Part shown: positions 23,497 through 32,177 of the stretch, piece by piece
Numbering within the stretch: position 1 is the stretch's first letter
How the letters are laid out: each line of letters begins with the position of its first letter
Assembly: GCF_000820765.1 (NCBI RefSeq)
Contig: NZ_CCYH01000035.1
Coordinates: 1 to 33,989 of the forward strand
Source: Candidatus Soleaferrea massiliensis AP7
GTDB lineage: Bacteria > Bacillota > Clostridia > Oscillospirales > Ruminococcaceae
DNA length: 33,989 nt
Reading direction: 5' to 3'
The notes under the pieces: generated by a model
Told to the model about the DNA's origin: nothing
Database searches by the model: none
Seen by the model: only the letters and a program-made list of their open reading frames with translations
Made by a program: the position numbers and the translations under genes

Positions 23497-23818
23497 TTTG
23501 ATACTTCCTCCAATTTTTCTATGTACTTTATTTTAGCAGATTTCCGGCGTTTTTTCAAGCCAAACACGAGGATTTTTAGAAATTCTCAACAAAAACGCCG
23601 GTCTCTCCGCCGAAAACAACAGGTATCATCAAAGATACCGGTCTTTCCTTCATTTTCTATCTCCGCGATGCTTTGAGCAGTCGGCGAAATATCGTTCAGG
23701 TGTTCCATGCCAAATGCTCCGGCAGTTTCGCTGTCGTCCCTGTTGAATATCAACCTTTCCGCCCAGTCGTCAAAGCACTCGCCTTGCCGCTTTTCCTGAA
23801 CCTGCTCCCCGGATTGTT
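23497..23818. other. Intergenic region between the dacF-like gene and pgi
   Basis: 322 bp. It holds the pgi promoter, a hairpin GGTATC/GATACC (23622-23627 and 23634-23639), and on the minus strand a frame that stays open from the dacF-like stop to 23586. In that frame an ATG at 23708 has GGAG 8 nt upstream and would give 40 residues (MEHLNDISPTAQSIAEI...). It has no recognisable family and is not called as a gene. Confidence 0.4.
23530..23558 (-). promoter_or_regulatory. Sigma-A promoter of pgi
   Basis: Minus strand: TTGAAA (23553-23558), 17-nt spacer, TAAAAT (23530-23535) preceded by TGC. The leader is about 30 nt and contains a GGAGG site. Confidence 0.82.
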
Positions 23819-24973
23819 TTAGAGCTGTACCATACTGCGAAGCAGGATCATCAGCGCGCGCGGGAAGGTCATCTCCAAAACGGTCTCCTTTGCCTTGACC
23901 GGGTATTCGGTCAGCACCGTGTCGCCGGCCGTCACGACCACCTTGCCAAGCTCCTGGCCCTCCTCCACCGTGGCCGCGATCTCCTCGATCACCTCGGGCT
24001 TCTGTTCAATCGATGCCTTCAGCGCCTTGTCGATGATCAGCCGTTCAGGCGGTGTGGCTGAGAGCGCAACCTTCGGCTTGACGCCGTCGGTCACCTTGAC
24101 CTCGCCAAGCTCGCTTTCGATGCTCGGCAGCTTGAGGGTGATAAAGTTTTCGAAGCCGTAATTCAGCAGATTTTTGGCCGTCTCAAATCTGTCGTCGCTG
24201 GTCTCGCTGCCGAGCGCCACCGCGACATAGGTCATGTCGCCGCGCGTGGCCGAAGCCGCGACACAGTTTTTCGCCTGGTCGGACACGCAGGCCTTGAGCC
24301 CGGTCGCTCCTTTATAAAAGCGTACCATCCGGTTCTGGTTGGCAAGCTCCACATCGCCGTCGCTGTTCTTCATCGAGTCCAGCCAGACCGATGTATATTG
24401 CGTGATCTGCTCGTACTTCAGCAGCTCGCACGCCACAATGCCGATATCCCGCGCCGTGGTCTGCTGCCCTTCGGCATACAGCCCGGTCGGGTTGACAAAG
24501 GTCGTGTTCTGCATACCGAGGTCCTTCGCCTTCTGGTTCATCATCGCCACAAACTTCGCTTCATCCCCGCCGACCGCTTCGGCCAGCACGGTGACGGCAT
24601 CGTTCGCGGAGACAATGCAGACCGCCTTGATCAGGTCCGAAACCTTCATCTCCTCGCCGGCGCGCAGCCAGATCGATGCGCCGCCGATGCTGTTTGCATG
24701 GTCGGAGCACCGCAGCGTGGCGTCCATCGAAAGCTTCCCGCTGTCGACAGCCTCCATGACCAGCAGCATGGACATCAGCTGGCCCAGCGATGCGGCATAG
24801 CATTTCTCATCCGAATTCTTTTCATACAGCACCTTTTTGGTGCTCTGCTCCATCAGCACAACATGTTCGCTGTAGAGTTCAGGGGAGGTGTCCTCCTCGT
24901 CCTCCTGTGCCCAAACAGAAAAAGAGGCACCCAGCAGACAAAACGCACAAAACAATGACAGTATCCTCTTCAT
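23819..24973 (-). CDS. DacF-like D-alanyl-D-alanine carboxypeptidase homologue with degenerate active site
   Basis: A 384-residue secreted protein of the S11 penicillin-binding family. Residues 1-22 are a signal peptide (MKRILSLFCAF...WAQ), the peptidase fold follows, then a PBP5-like C-terminal beta domain and an amphipathic end (RALMILLRSMV) that may anchor it to the membrane. The SxN motif is intact (S122-A-N124), as is NPTGLYAEG with TTARDIG. The SxxK motif, however, is S62-L-G-Q65, so the general-base lysine is Gln, and the KTG motif is K227-A-C229. The frame is unbroken and these are single-site changes, so it looks like a conserved pseudo-enzyme rather than a decaying gene. It could regulate or scaffold spore or wall peptidoglycan. 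ATG 24973 is chosen because it gives a clean signal peptide. An ATG at 24997 abuts the promoter. Confidence 0.88.
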   Translation of the reverse strand: MKRILSLFCAFCLLGASFSVWAQEDEEDTSPELYSEHVVLMEQSTKKVLYEKNSDEKCYAASLGQLMSMLLVMEAVDSGKLSMDATLRCSDHANSIGGASIWLRAGEEMKVSDLIKAVCIVSANDAVTVLAEAVGGDEAKFVAMMNQKAKDLGMQNTTFVNPTGLYAEGQQTTARDIGIVACELLKYEQITQYTSVWLDSMKNSDGDVELANQNRMVRFYKGATGLKACVSDQAKNCVAASATRGDMTYVAVALGSETSDDRFETAKNLLNYGFENFITLKLPSIESELGEVKVTDGVKPKVALSATPPERLIIDKALKASIEQKPEVIEEIAATVEEGQELGKVVVTAGDTVLTEYPVKAKETVLEMTFPRALMILLRSMVQL

Positions 24974-25008
24974 GGCTGGCCATCCGTCCCTTCGCATACA
25001 TAGATTCT

Positions 25009-25014
25009 ATTATA
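25009..25014 (-). promoter_or_regulatory. -10 box upstream of the dacF-like gene
   Basis: TATAAT on the minus strand, 36 nt before the ATG at 24973. No convincing -35 box is seen at 16-18 bp, so the promoter may depend on an activator or another sigma factor. Confidence 0.4.
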
Positions 25015-25070
25015 ATCTATGTACCGACCGGGGCGAAAAATAACCAGGCTTCAGAATCTTTGCGCATTGC

Positions 25071-25088
25071 CCGCGCCCGCAGGCGCGG
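25071..25088 (-). terminator. GC-rich hairpin downstream of the HPr-like gene
   Basis: CCGCGCC (25071-25077), loop CGCA, GGCGCGG (25082-25088), about 70 bp after the HPr-like stop on the minus strand. It has no T tract, so the terminator role is uncertain. Its loop resembles that of the dispersed-repeat hairpin. Confidence 0.35.
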
Positions 25089-25156
25089 CGTCTCTGCCGG
25101 TGCCAGTCGATTCCTTCATCCGAAACGCACGCGGTTCAGCGAATCACTGCGGCATG

Positions 25157-25396
25157 CTATTCGGCGATATAGGATTTGATCTCTTCAAAAAACTGCTGGG
25201 CGTTCGGGTCCTCCACCTCGCAGGTGACCGGTTTCGAAAGATCCAGGCTGAAGATGCCCATAATGGACTTCGCATCCACAATGTATCTGCCGGAGGTGAG
25301 ATCGATGTCGAAATCCTTCTCATTTGCCAGAGTGGTGAACGCCTTGACCTTGTCGATGGTATCCAGCAGGATATCCACGCTCTTCATAACTTTCAT
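25157..25396 (-). CDS. HPr-family protein lacking the phospho-histidine
   Basis: A 79-residue protein with the HPr fold pattern, common in Clostridia. The signature around the regulatory serine is present: GRYIVDAKSIMGIFSLDLS, with Ser44 at the position of HPr Ser46. The N-terminal HxRP motif is missing: LDTIDKVKAF puts Asp15 where HPr has the phosphorylated His15. It therefore cannot pass phosphate from enzyme I to PTS permeases in the usual way, and a regulatory role of the Crh type is possible (inference; Crh has Gln15). AAGGAG lies 9 nt before the ATG. It is divergent from mtaB. Confidence 0.88.
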   Translation of the reverse strand: MKVMKSVDILLDTIDKVKAFTTLANEKDFDIDLTSGRYIVDAKSIMGIFSLDLSKPVTCEVEDPNAQQFFEEIKSYIAE

Positions 25397-25473
25397 AATG
25401 GCACGCTCCTTCTGCTATTAGTCGGTGGAAACGCCGCTATAAGGAGCATCCAGCCGAATTCACGGGATGTGCC

Positions 25474-25502
25474 TTGTAATTGCGTTTCAAATTGATTATA
25501 AT
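25474..25502 (+). promoter_or_regulatory. Sigma-A promoter of mtaB
   Basis: TTGTAA (25474-25479), 17-nt spacer, TATAAT (25497-25502). The leader is about 60 nt. Confidence 0.83.
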
Positions 25503-25570
25503 ACGATTGTAATCATTAGTATATGCATAAAATTTTAATTTTTGTGCAGAAAGAAAAATCAGGAGAGTTT

Positions 25571-26866
25571 ATGAGAGTAGCATTTTACACCTTGGGCTGC
25601 AAGGTCAACCAGTATGAAACCGGCGTGCTCGAACAGCAGTTCATGAACGACGGCTTCGACATCGTCTCCCCCGATGAGGAGGCGGACATCTACATCGTCA
25701 ATTCCTGCACGGTCACCTCGACCGGCGATAAAAAATCCCGGCAGGCGCTGCGGCGGTTCAAACGGAAAAACCCCGCCGCCAAGGCCGTGCTGACCGGCTG
25801 CTTCCCGCAGGCGTTCCCGGACGCGGCCGAGAAGATTCCCGAAGCGGACGTCATCACCGGCGCCGCGAATCGGCTGGCGGTGCTCGACGCGGTCAAGAGA
25901 TGCCTTGCGAGCGGCGAGCGGATCATTGAGATCACGCCGCATGTTAAGGATGAGAAATTCGAGAGCATGCAGGCCACTTCGTTTTTGGACCGTACCCGCG
26001 CCTTCATCAAAATAGAGGACGGCTGCGACCGGTTCTGTTCCTACTGCATCATCCCCATCTCCCGCGGACGGGTGCGCTCCAAGCCGCTCGAGGAGCTGCG
26101 GCAGGAGCTGACCGCCCTGGCTTCGTCCGGCTACCGCGAGGTGGTGCTGACCGGCATCAACCTGTCGTCCTACGGCAAGGACACCGGCAATCGGATGATC
26201 GACGCGGTCAAGCTGGCCTGCGCGGCGCCGGGCATCGAGCGTGTGCGGCTCGGTTCGCTGGAGCCGGAGCTTCTGAGCGACGAGGACATCTCAGAGATGT
26301 CGAAGCTCGGCGAATTCTGCGACCAGTTCCATCTGTCGCTGCAAAGCGGCTGCGACCGGACGCTCCGGGAGATGAACCGTCACTACACGGCGGAAGAATA
26401 CGACGCATTGGTCCGCAAGCTGCGCCGTGTCTTCCCGAACTGTGCCGTCACGACCGATATCATGGTGGGATTTCCCGGGGAAACCGAGGAGGATTTCCTG
26501 GAAAACCTGGCGTTCGCGAAAAAGGTCGGATTTGCGAAGGTGCATGTCTTTGCCTATTCGATCCGGGAGGGCACCCGCGCCGCAAAGATGGAAGCGCAGG
26601 TTCCAAAGCAGGTCAAGGAACAGCGCAGCCGCCGGATGATCGAACTGACCGATAAAACGCGCAGGGAATTCCTGTCACGGCAGGTCGGCCGCATCGAAGA
26701 GGTGCTGCTCGAGCAGCTCGTCTCCCCAGGCGTCTATGAGGGATACACCAAAAATTACACGCCGGTGCGCATCCGGTCGGATCTTCCGTTAAAAGGTCAA
26801 ATAAAGTTCATAAAATTGACCGGTATAACAGATGACTTTTGTACCGGGGAACTGTTACAATTTTAA
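25571..26866 (+). CDS. mtaB: tRNA t6A37 methylthiotransferase MtaB
   Basis: A 431-residue radical SAM enzyme that adds a methylthio group to t6A37 of ANN-decoding tRNAs, giving ms2t6A. The N-terminal MTTase domain has its three cluster cysteines in TLGCKVNQYE, IVNSCTVT and VLTGCFPQ. The radical SAM motif is IEDGCDRFCSYCIIPISRGR (C-x3-C-x2-C), followed by LTGINLSSYG and MVGFPGETEEDF. A TRAM-like C-terminus reads VYEGYTKNYTPVRI. The ATG at 25571 has AGGAGA 4 nt upstream. An in-frame ATG at 25523 lacks a site. MtaB, not MiaB, is indicated by the shorter length and the N-terminal motif. Confidence 0.95.
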   Translation: MRVAFYTLGCKVNQYETGVLEQQFMNDGFDIVSPDEEADIYIVNSCTVTSTGDKKSRQALRRFKRKNPAAKAVLTGCFPQAFPDAAEKIPEADVITGAANRLAVLDAVKRCLASGERIIEITPHVKDEKFESMQATSFLDRTRAFIKIEDGCDRFCSYCIIPISRGRVRSKPLEELRQELTALASSGYREVVLTGINLSSYGKDTGNRMIDAVKLACAAPGIERVRLGSLEPELLSDEDISEMSKLGEFCDQFHLSLQSGCDRTLREMNRHYTAEEYDALVRKLRRVFPNCAVTTDIMVGFPGETEEDFLENLAFAKKVGFAKVHVFAYSIREGTRAAKMEAQVPKQVKEQRSRRMIELTDKTRREFLSRQVGRIEEVLLEQLVSPGVYEGYTKNYTPVRIRSDLPLKGQIKFIKLTGITDDFCTGELLQF

Positions 26867-27300
26867 TAGGTAATTGTGTCCGCACAGAGGGACGCTGTAT
26901 TTTTCTTTGCGCCCGACCGGGCTTTCGGAAGACATCCACAGGATATGTCTGAGTCGTAATTCTCACGGCCCGCCGGGATTCCGACTGGTCTGTTCAAACT
27001 GAGTGGGGCTTGCGGCGGATATTTCCCTATGCGTCCGGACGGGGCTCCGTGTTTATGCGGTAAGTCCGTGCTTCATTTGGGCGCTGAAATTTTCCCATGC
27101 GCCTGACCGGGATTTCGGAAGACATCCATAGGACATGCCTGACCGGGCTTTCCATGCCGGCCGCGCGGAGAGCATTGTACGCAACCGATATCTTCAGCGG
27201 ATACACAAAGCCGGAAGCCGTATGCGCTTTCGGCGGATTTGACTGCAGTTTTGTGGACCGGAAGGCTCCACCACTAAAATACAAGGAGTGTTTCAATAAC
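26867..27300. other. purL leader with direct repeats
   Basis: 434 bp between mtaB and purL. It contains two 45-bp direct repeats, 26908-26952 and 27098-27142 (40 of 45 identical, core TTTCGGAAGACATCCA), 190 bp apart, plus looser copies of a GACCGGG(C/A)TTTC motif near 26968, 27030 and 27139. I could not match it to a purine, PRPP or other known riboswitch, and no terminator or clear promoter is visible. The purL frame is open upstream to 27097 but lacks a ribosome site there. Confidence 0.6.
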
Positions 27301-30300
27301 ATGGCGGTATATCGCATCTATGTGGAAAAGAAGGCGGATTACGCGGTGGAAGCCGGCAATCTGCTCGCGGACCTGAAAACCGCGCTGCATCTGGATTCCC
27401 TGAAAAGCGTGAGAATTTTAAATCGCTACGATGTTCAGAACATCTCAGAAGAGGATTTTGAAAACGCTGTGGGCACCGTTTTCTCGGAGCCGCAGGTTGA
27501 CCGCGCATATACACAGCTTCCCGCAATGTCCGAAACCGAGCGGGTCTTCGCGACCGAATACCTGCCCGGCCAGTTCGACCAGCGCGCCGATTCCGCCGCG
27601 CAGTGCATCCAGCTTGCGACGCAGAAGGACCGCCCGCTGATCCGCGGCGCACGGGTCTACCTCTTAAAGGGACGCATCTCGGATGAGGAATTCGCGGCCA
27701 TCAAGCACTACTGCATCAACCCGGTCGAGAGCCGGGAGGCCTCGCTCGAAAAGCCGCAGACGCTTGAAGCGAACTACGACATCCCGACCACCGTGGAAAC
27801 GCTCGACGGCTTCATCGGCCTGGATGACGACGCGCTGCGCGGTTTTATTAAAAGCTATGGTCTGGCGATGGATTTCGACGACATCAAGTTCTGCCAGCAG
27901 TATTTTAAAGAAACCGAGAAGCGGAACCCGACCATCACCGAAATCCGCATGATTGACACCTACTGGTCCGACCACTGCCGCCACACCACCTTTTTGACCA
28001 ACATCCAGGATGTGAAGATCGAGGCGGACTATATCCAGGACAGCTACGACAAATACCTGAACCTGCGCGGCGAACTGTATGCCGGCAGGCAGAAGGATTT
28101 ATGCCTGATGGACATCGCGACCATCGGCGCGAAATATCTGAAGAAGAACGGATTCCTCGACGACCTCGACGAATCCGAGGAGATCAACGCCTGCTCCGTC
28201 AGGGTCAAAATCGACGTGGACGGCGAAATGCAGGACTGGCTGTTGATGTTCAAAAACGAGACGCACAACCATCCGACCGAAATCGAACCGTTCGGCGGCG
28301 CGGCGACCTGTCTGGGCGGCGCGATCCGCGATCCGCTGTCCGGACGGTCCTACGTGTATCAGGCGATGCGCGTGACCGGCGCGGACGACCCGACCGTCCC
28401 GATGGAGCAGACGCTTGCAGGCAAGCTCCCGCAGAAGAAGATTGTCACAACCGCGGCGGCCGGCTACAGCTCCTACGGCAACCAGATCGGCCTTGCCACC
28501 GGCCATGTCGCGGAGGTATACCATCCGGGCTACGTCGCGAAGCGCATGGAGATCGGCGCGGTGGTCGGCGCGGCGCCGGCTGAGAACGTCGTGCGCGAGC
28601 GTCCGGCGCCGGGCGACATCGTGATCCTGCTGGGCGGACGCACCGGCCGAGACGGCTGCGGCGGCGCAACCGGCTCGTCGAAATCTCACACGCTTGAATC
28701 GCTGGAATCCTGCGGCGCGGAGGTCCAGAAGGGCAACGCGCCTGAGGAACGCAAAATCCAGCGCCTGTTCCGCAATCCACAGCTCACCCGCATGATCAAG
28801 CGGTGCAACGACTTCGGTGCGGGCGGCGTATCGGTCGCCATCGGCGAGCTGGCCGACGGCCTTTCGATCGATTTAAACGCGGTCCCGAAGAAGTATGACG
28901 GACTCGACGGCACCGAACTTGCCATCAGCGAATCGCAGGAGCGCATGGCCGTCGTCGTCGCCAAAGAGGATGTCGGCGCGTTCCGGAAAATCGCATCCGA
29001 AGAGAATCTGGAATCCACGATTGTCGCAGAGGTGACCGAAGAGCCGCGTCTTCGCATGGACTGGAACGGCGCACAGATCGTCGATCTGTCCCGCGAATTT
29101 CTCAACTCGAACGGCGCGTCCAAATACACCGATATCGTGATCACAGAACCGAAGCTGCACACCGAAACATCGCTGGAAGGAAGCATGGAACAGAAGTTTG
29201 AAGCGCTGCTTTCCGACCTGAACGTCTGCTCGCAGAAGGGGCTGGTCGAGCGGTTCGATTCGACGATCGGCGCTTCCACCGTGCTGATGCCGTTCGGCGG
29301 CGTCCGCCAGCTGACCCCGACGCAGGCGATGGCCGCGAAGTTCCCGGTACTCGGCGGCGAAACAAACGCCGCAAGCCTGCTCGCGTGGGGCTTCAACCCG
29401 TACCTGTCCGCGCAGAGCCCGTACCACGGCGCGATGCTCGCGGTGGTCGAATCGGTCGCGAAGCTTGTCGCGGCAGGCGGCAGCTATCACAAGTGCTGGC
29501 TGACCTTCCAGGAGTACTTTGAGCGCACCCAGAACACCCCGTCCCGCTGGGGCAAGCCGATGGCCGCGCTGCTCGGCGCACTGGAGGCGCAGCTGAACCT
29601 GAAGATCGCCTCGATCGGCGGCAAGGACTCGATGAGCGGCACCTTTGAGGACATCGACGTTCCACCGACACTCGTATCGTTCGCCGTCTCGATGACCGAT
29701 GCCGCGAACGCGCTTTCGGCGGAGTTCAAGCAGTCCTCAAGCAAGGTCGTCCTCTATAAGCCATCCTATCACGAAAACATGCTCCCGGATTTCGAGAGCA
29801 TCAAGGATACATTTGACACGGTGGAAAAGCTGATCTCAGAAAAGCAGGCAAAGGCTGTCTGGGCAGTCAGCTACGGCGGTGTGGCAGAGGGCGTCTTCAA
29901 GATGGGCCTTGGCAACCGCATTGGCTTCACCTTTACCAAAGATATGACTGACGAAGAGCTGTTCACACCATGCTACGGCGCCTTCCTGGTCGAGATGGAC
30001 AACGACGCCGACGAAAAGGGCGGCGTGGTGATCGGCCGGACGACCGACGCATACAGCATCGAAATCGCAGGTGAAACGCTCTGCATGGACACACTCGAAA
30101 AGGTCTGGGAGAACAAGCTTGAGCCGGTCTTCCCGTACCACTCCAAAGGCACGGATGAGAAGGTCGAGAACCTCAGCTATGAGCGCAAAGAAATCCTGCT
30201 TGCACCTGCCAAAATCGCGAAACCGCGCGTGCTGATCCCGGTCTTCCCTGGCACCAACTGCGAATACGACACCGCGCGCGCATTTGAAGCCGAGGGGGCT

Positions 30301-31018
30301 CAAGCGGATATCTTTGTCATCCGCAATCTGAGCGCTTCGGACGTTGAACAGTCGGTGCTGGAGATGGAGAGACGCATCAAAGAAGCGCAGATCATCGCGA
30401 TCCCGGGTGGATTCAGCGGCGGCGACGAGCCGGACGGCTCCGGCAAATTCATCACGGCGTTCTTCCGCAACCCGCGCATCAAAGAAGGCGTGCACGAGCT
30501 GCTGAAAAACCGCGACGGTTTGATGCTCGGCATCTGCAACGGCTTCCAGGCTCTGATCAAGCTGGGACTTGTCCCGTACGGCGAGATCATCGACACCGAT
30601 GAGAACTGCCCGACGCTGACCTTCAACACAATCGGCCGCCATCAGTCGATGATGGTGCACCCGCGTCGCTTCGAACAAATCCCCGTGGTTCATGCACGCA
30701 CAGGTCGGTGACATTCATACGGTGCCGGTTTCGCACGGCGAAGGCCGTTTCGTCGCACCGGACGAATTGATCAAACAGCTTGCCGCAAACGGACAGGTTG
30801 CGACGCAGTACGTCGACCTGGGCGGCGACGCGACGCTGAACATCCGATTCAACCCGAACGCATCCTATGCCGCCATCGAAGGCATCACCTCACCGGACGG
30901 CAGGGTGCTTGGTAAGATGTGCCACAGCGAACGCAAAGGCTCCTATGTCTGCAAAAATGTCGAAGGTGACAAAGATCAGCTGATCTTCAAAGGAGCAGTC
31001 GACTACTTCCGTGGTTGA
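27301..31018 (+). CDS. purL: Phosphoribosylformylglycinamidine synthase, single-chain PurL (frameshifted near the C-terminus)
   Basis: Large PurL (about 1,240 residues when repaired) that converts FGAR, glutamine and ATP to FGAM in purine synthesis. The N-terminal PurS-like domain, the ATP-binding synthetase halves (DTYWSDHCRHTTF, NETHNHPTEIEPFGGAATC, GGRTGRDGCGG) and the C-terminal glutaminase (VFPGTNCEYD, IPGGFSGGDEPDG, nucleophile Cys1079 in LGICNGFQ) are all there. After GRHQSMMV, at 30658, the frame shifts: one frame stops at 30711, while the other reads TRVASNKSPWF then VGDIHTVPVSHGEGRF with the catalytic His and Glu, to 31018. Loss of two bases in GTGCGCACC, giving GTGCACC, would explain it. 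It is a real null mutation, an assembly error or, least likely, programmed. AAGGAG lies 12 nt before ATG 27301. Confidence 0.93.
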
Positions 31019-31127
31019 TGAAACGCCTGACAGACCGAACAACGGATTATACTTGTGATGTATCCGCTTTCGTCTTTTGAAAATGGATATCCGGTTGGCA
31101 TATCTGTGATTGGCATATGCAATATTG

Positions 31128-31157
31128 AGAGCTTCCTTTACAAAAGGAGGCTCTTTT
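31128..31157 (+). terminator. Intrinsic terminator of purL
   Basis: A 12-bp stem (31128-31139 and 31143-31154, core AGAGCTTCC) with one G-T pair, ACA loop and a following TTTT. It lies 110 bp after the restored purL stop. Its arms are nearly the same as those of the terminator at 31585-31620. Confidence 0.8.
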
Positions 31158-31159
31158 AC

Positions 31160-31460
31160 TTTACGCACCAGCCAAAGTATCAGGGTACCATAGAAGCAAC
31201 CTGTAACTGGGAAAGCCTCCGCTGCTAGCTATGCCCAACCACCCTGCCAAAAACAAAACGCCGCCCGCAGGCGGCCGAATCAGAAAACGGGATATCGGAG
31301 GGGATTTTCAAGGGGGCCATCTGGCCCTAAGCGGCACACTGTATGGCCCCCTTGAACGGCCTTTCTTGGTTACTTCTTTGGCCGGCAAAGAAGTAACGAC
31401 CACATTGCCAAGTGTCACTTGGTAAATACAGTGAAAGCGCTGCGCTACAGCGATACAACC
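31160..31460 (-). repeat. Dispersed hairpin repeat, copy C (uninterrupted, inverted)
   Basis: The only complete copy in the window. In plus-strand order: GTACC block (31184-), GCTATGCCCAACC, hairpin GCCGCC-CGCA-GGCGGC (31260-31275), GGGATATCGGAGGGG, long-range perfect stem TTCAAGGGGGCCAT / ATGGCCCCCTTGAA (about 31306-31319 and 31342-31355), and palindrome GTTACTTCTTTG / CAAAGAAGTAAC (31369-31380 and 31386-31397). It lies between convergent genes, as does copy B. The right limit is approximate. Confidence 0.85.
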
Positions 31461-31584
31461 GTCACTTTACAAAACACCTCGACAAATGCAGTAAAGCCGC
31501 TGTGTCCCAGCGCTTCAACAATCCTCCCTCCAAGCAAATCTTAGCAAACAAAGAAAACTCACACTCCCCTATCCCATAAAACTA

Positions 31585-31620
31585 AAAAGAGCCTCCTTCT
31601 TGCATGAAGGAAGCTCTTTT
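31585..31620. terminator. Bidirectional terminator downstream of the DUF3892 gene
   Basis: A 15-bp stem (31585-31599 and 31606-31620) with one mismatch, loop TTGCAT, flanked by an A run and TTTT. It sits 7 bp beyond the DUF3892 stop on the minus strand. Confidence 0.85.
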
Positions 31621-31626
31621 CTGTTT

Positions 31627-31935
31627 TTATCTGGTTCCCTGCTGTGAAATTGACGGAAGGGAACCGAGGTTGTTTTCTTCATTCTGATCCGGAAGGCTCC
31701 TGAGATACTCACTGCCTCTGCGGTGCGCAATGGTCACACCCTTGATGTCGCCGTTCCTGGCGCGGAGAATCCCCTCTTCCTTGCTGACGATATCGCCGCC
31801 GGAAAGCTCATATCCCGTGATCTTGCCGTCTGTGCGGACAACCGCTGTGATCGACTGTGCATTCGGCTTCGGCACCGGCTCAAAATTGCCGGCGTTCGTC
31901 ACAAAATTCTGCGCGATGTTTTTCTCGTACTCCAT
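31627..31935 (-). CDS. DUF3892 domain protein
   Basis: A 102-residue protein with a DUF3892 core: SITAVVRTDGKITGYELSGG, then IVSKEEGILRARNGDIKGVTIA, then GSEYLRSLPD. The family is widespread in Firmicutes and has no established function that I know of. The N-terminal 25 residues and the Gln/Asn/Ser-rich tail are not conserved features I recognise. AAAGGAG lies 10 nt before the ATG. It is a single gene, convergent with purL and in the same direction as the downstream-lying terminator at 31585-31620. Confidence 0.88.
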   Translation of the reverse strand: MEYEKNIAQNFVTNAGNFEPVPKPNAQSITAVVRTDGKITGYELSGGDIVSKEEGILRARNGDIKGVTIAHRRGSEYLRSLPDQNEENNLGSLPSISQQGTR

Positions 31936-32118
31936 GATTGATTCACTCCTTTCCTTTCAAGCTGTTACTAGTGTAACCAGCCGTTCGGAAAACTATGAAT
32001 CATCTTTTTATAAATAAATGAAGATCATCATCAAACTAAAACGGCTTTTGCCGTCTTCTGCCAGCTCGTCCCGGCTGCGTCCGGTCAAATTGCCAAATCC
32101 GCGCTGTTCGAAGAGGAT

Positions 32119-32147
32119 GGCCCGGACGAAGTGGTTTCGTCCGGGCC
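32119..32147 (-). terminator. Hairpin downstream of the HtrA-like gene
   Basis: A perfect 12-bp GC-rich stem (32119-32130 and 32136-32147, core GGCCCGGACGAA) with a 5-nt loop, 31 bp after the protease stop. There is no T tract on the minus strand, so termination may be partial. Confidence 0.6.
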
Positions 32148-32177
32148 GGTATATGGGTGTTTATGTGGAGATATCAA

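Larger units (their letters stand above)
31019..31626. other. Intergenic region between convergent purL and the DUF3892 gene
   Basis: 608 bp without a gene. It holds the purL terminator (31128-31157), dispersed-repeat copy C (31160 to about 31460), AT-rich spacer with GCTGCGCTACAGCG-like imperfect repeats up to about 31530, and the terminator at 31585-31620. Confidence 0.7.

Noticed and set aside
27097..27300. An N-terminal extension of PurL to 27097
   Set aside because: The frame is open but includes one of the direct repeats and has no ribosome site. The conserved PurL N-terminus begins at the ATG at 27301 with AAGGAG upstream.
26867..27300. A purine or PRPP riboswitch before purL
   Set aside because: I could not find the conserved core of either class, so it is reported only as a repeat-bearing leader.
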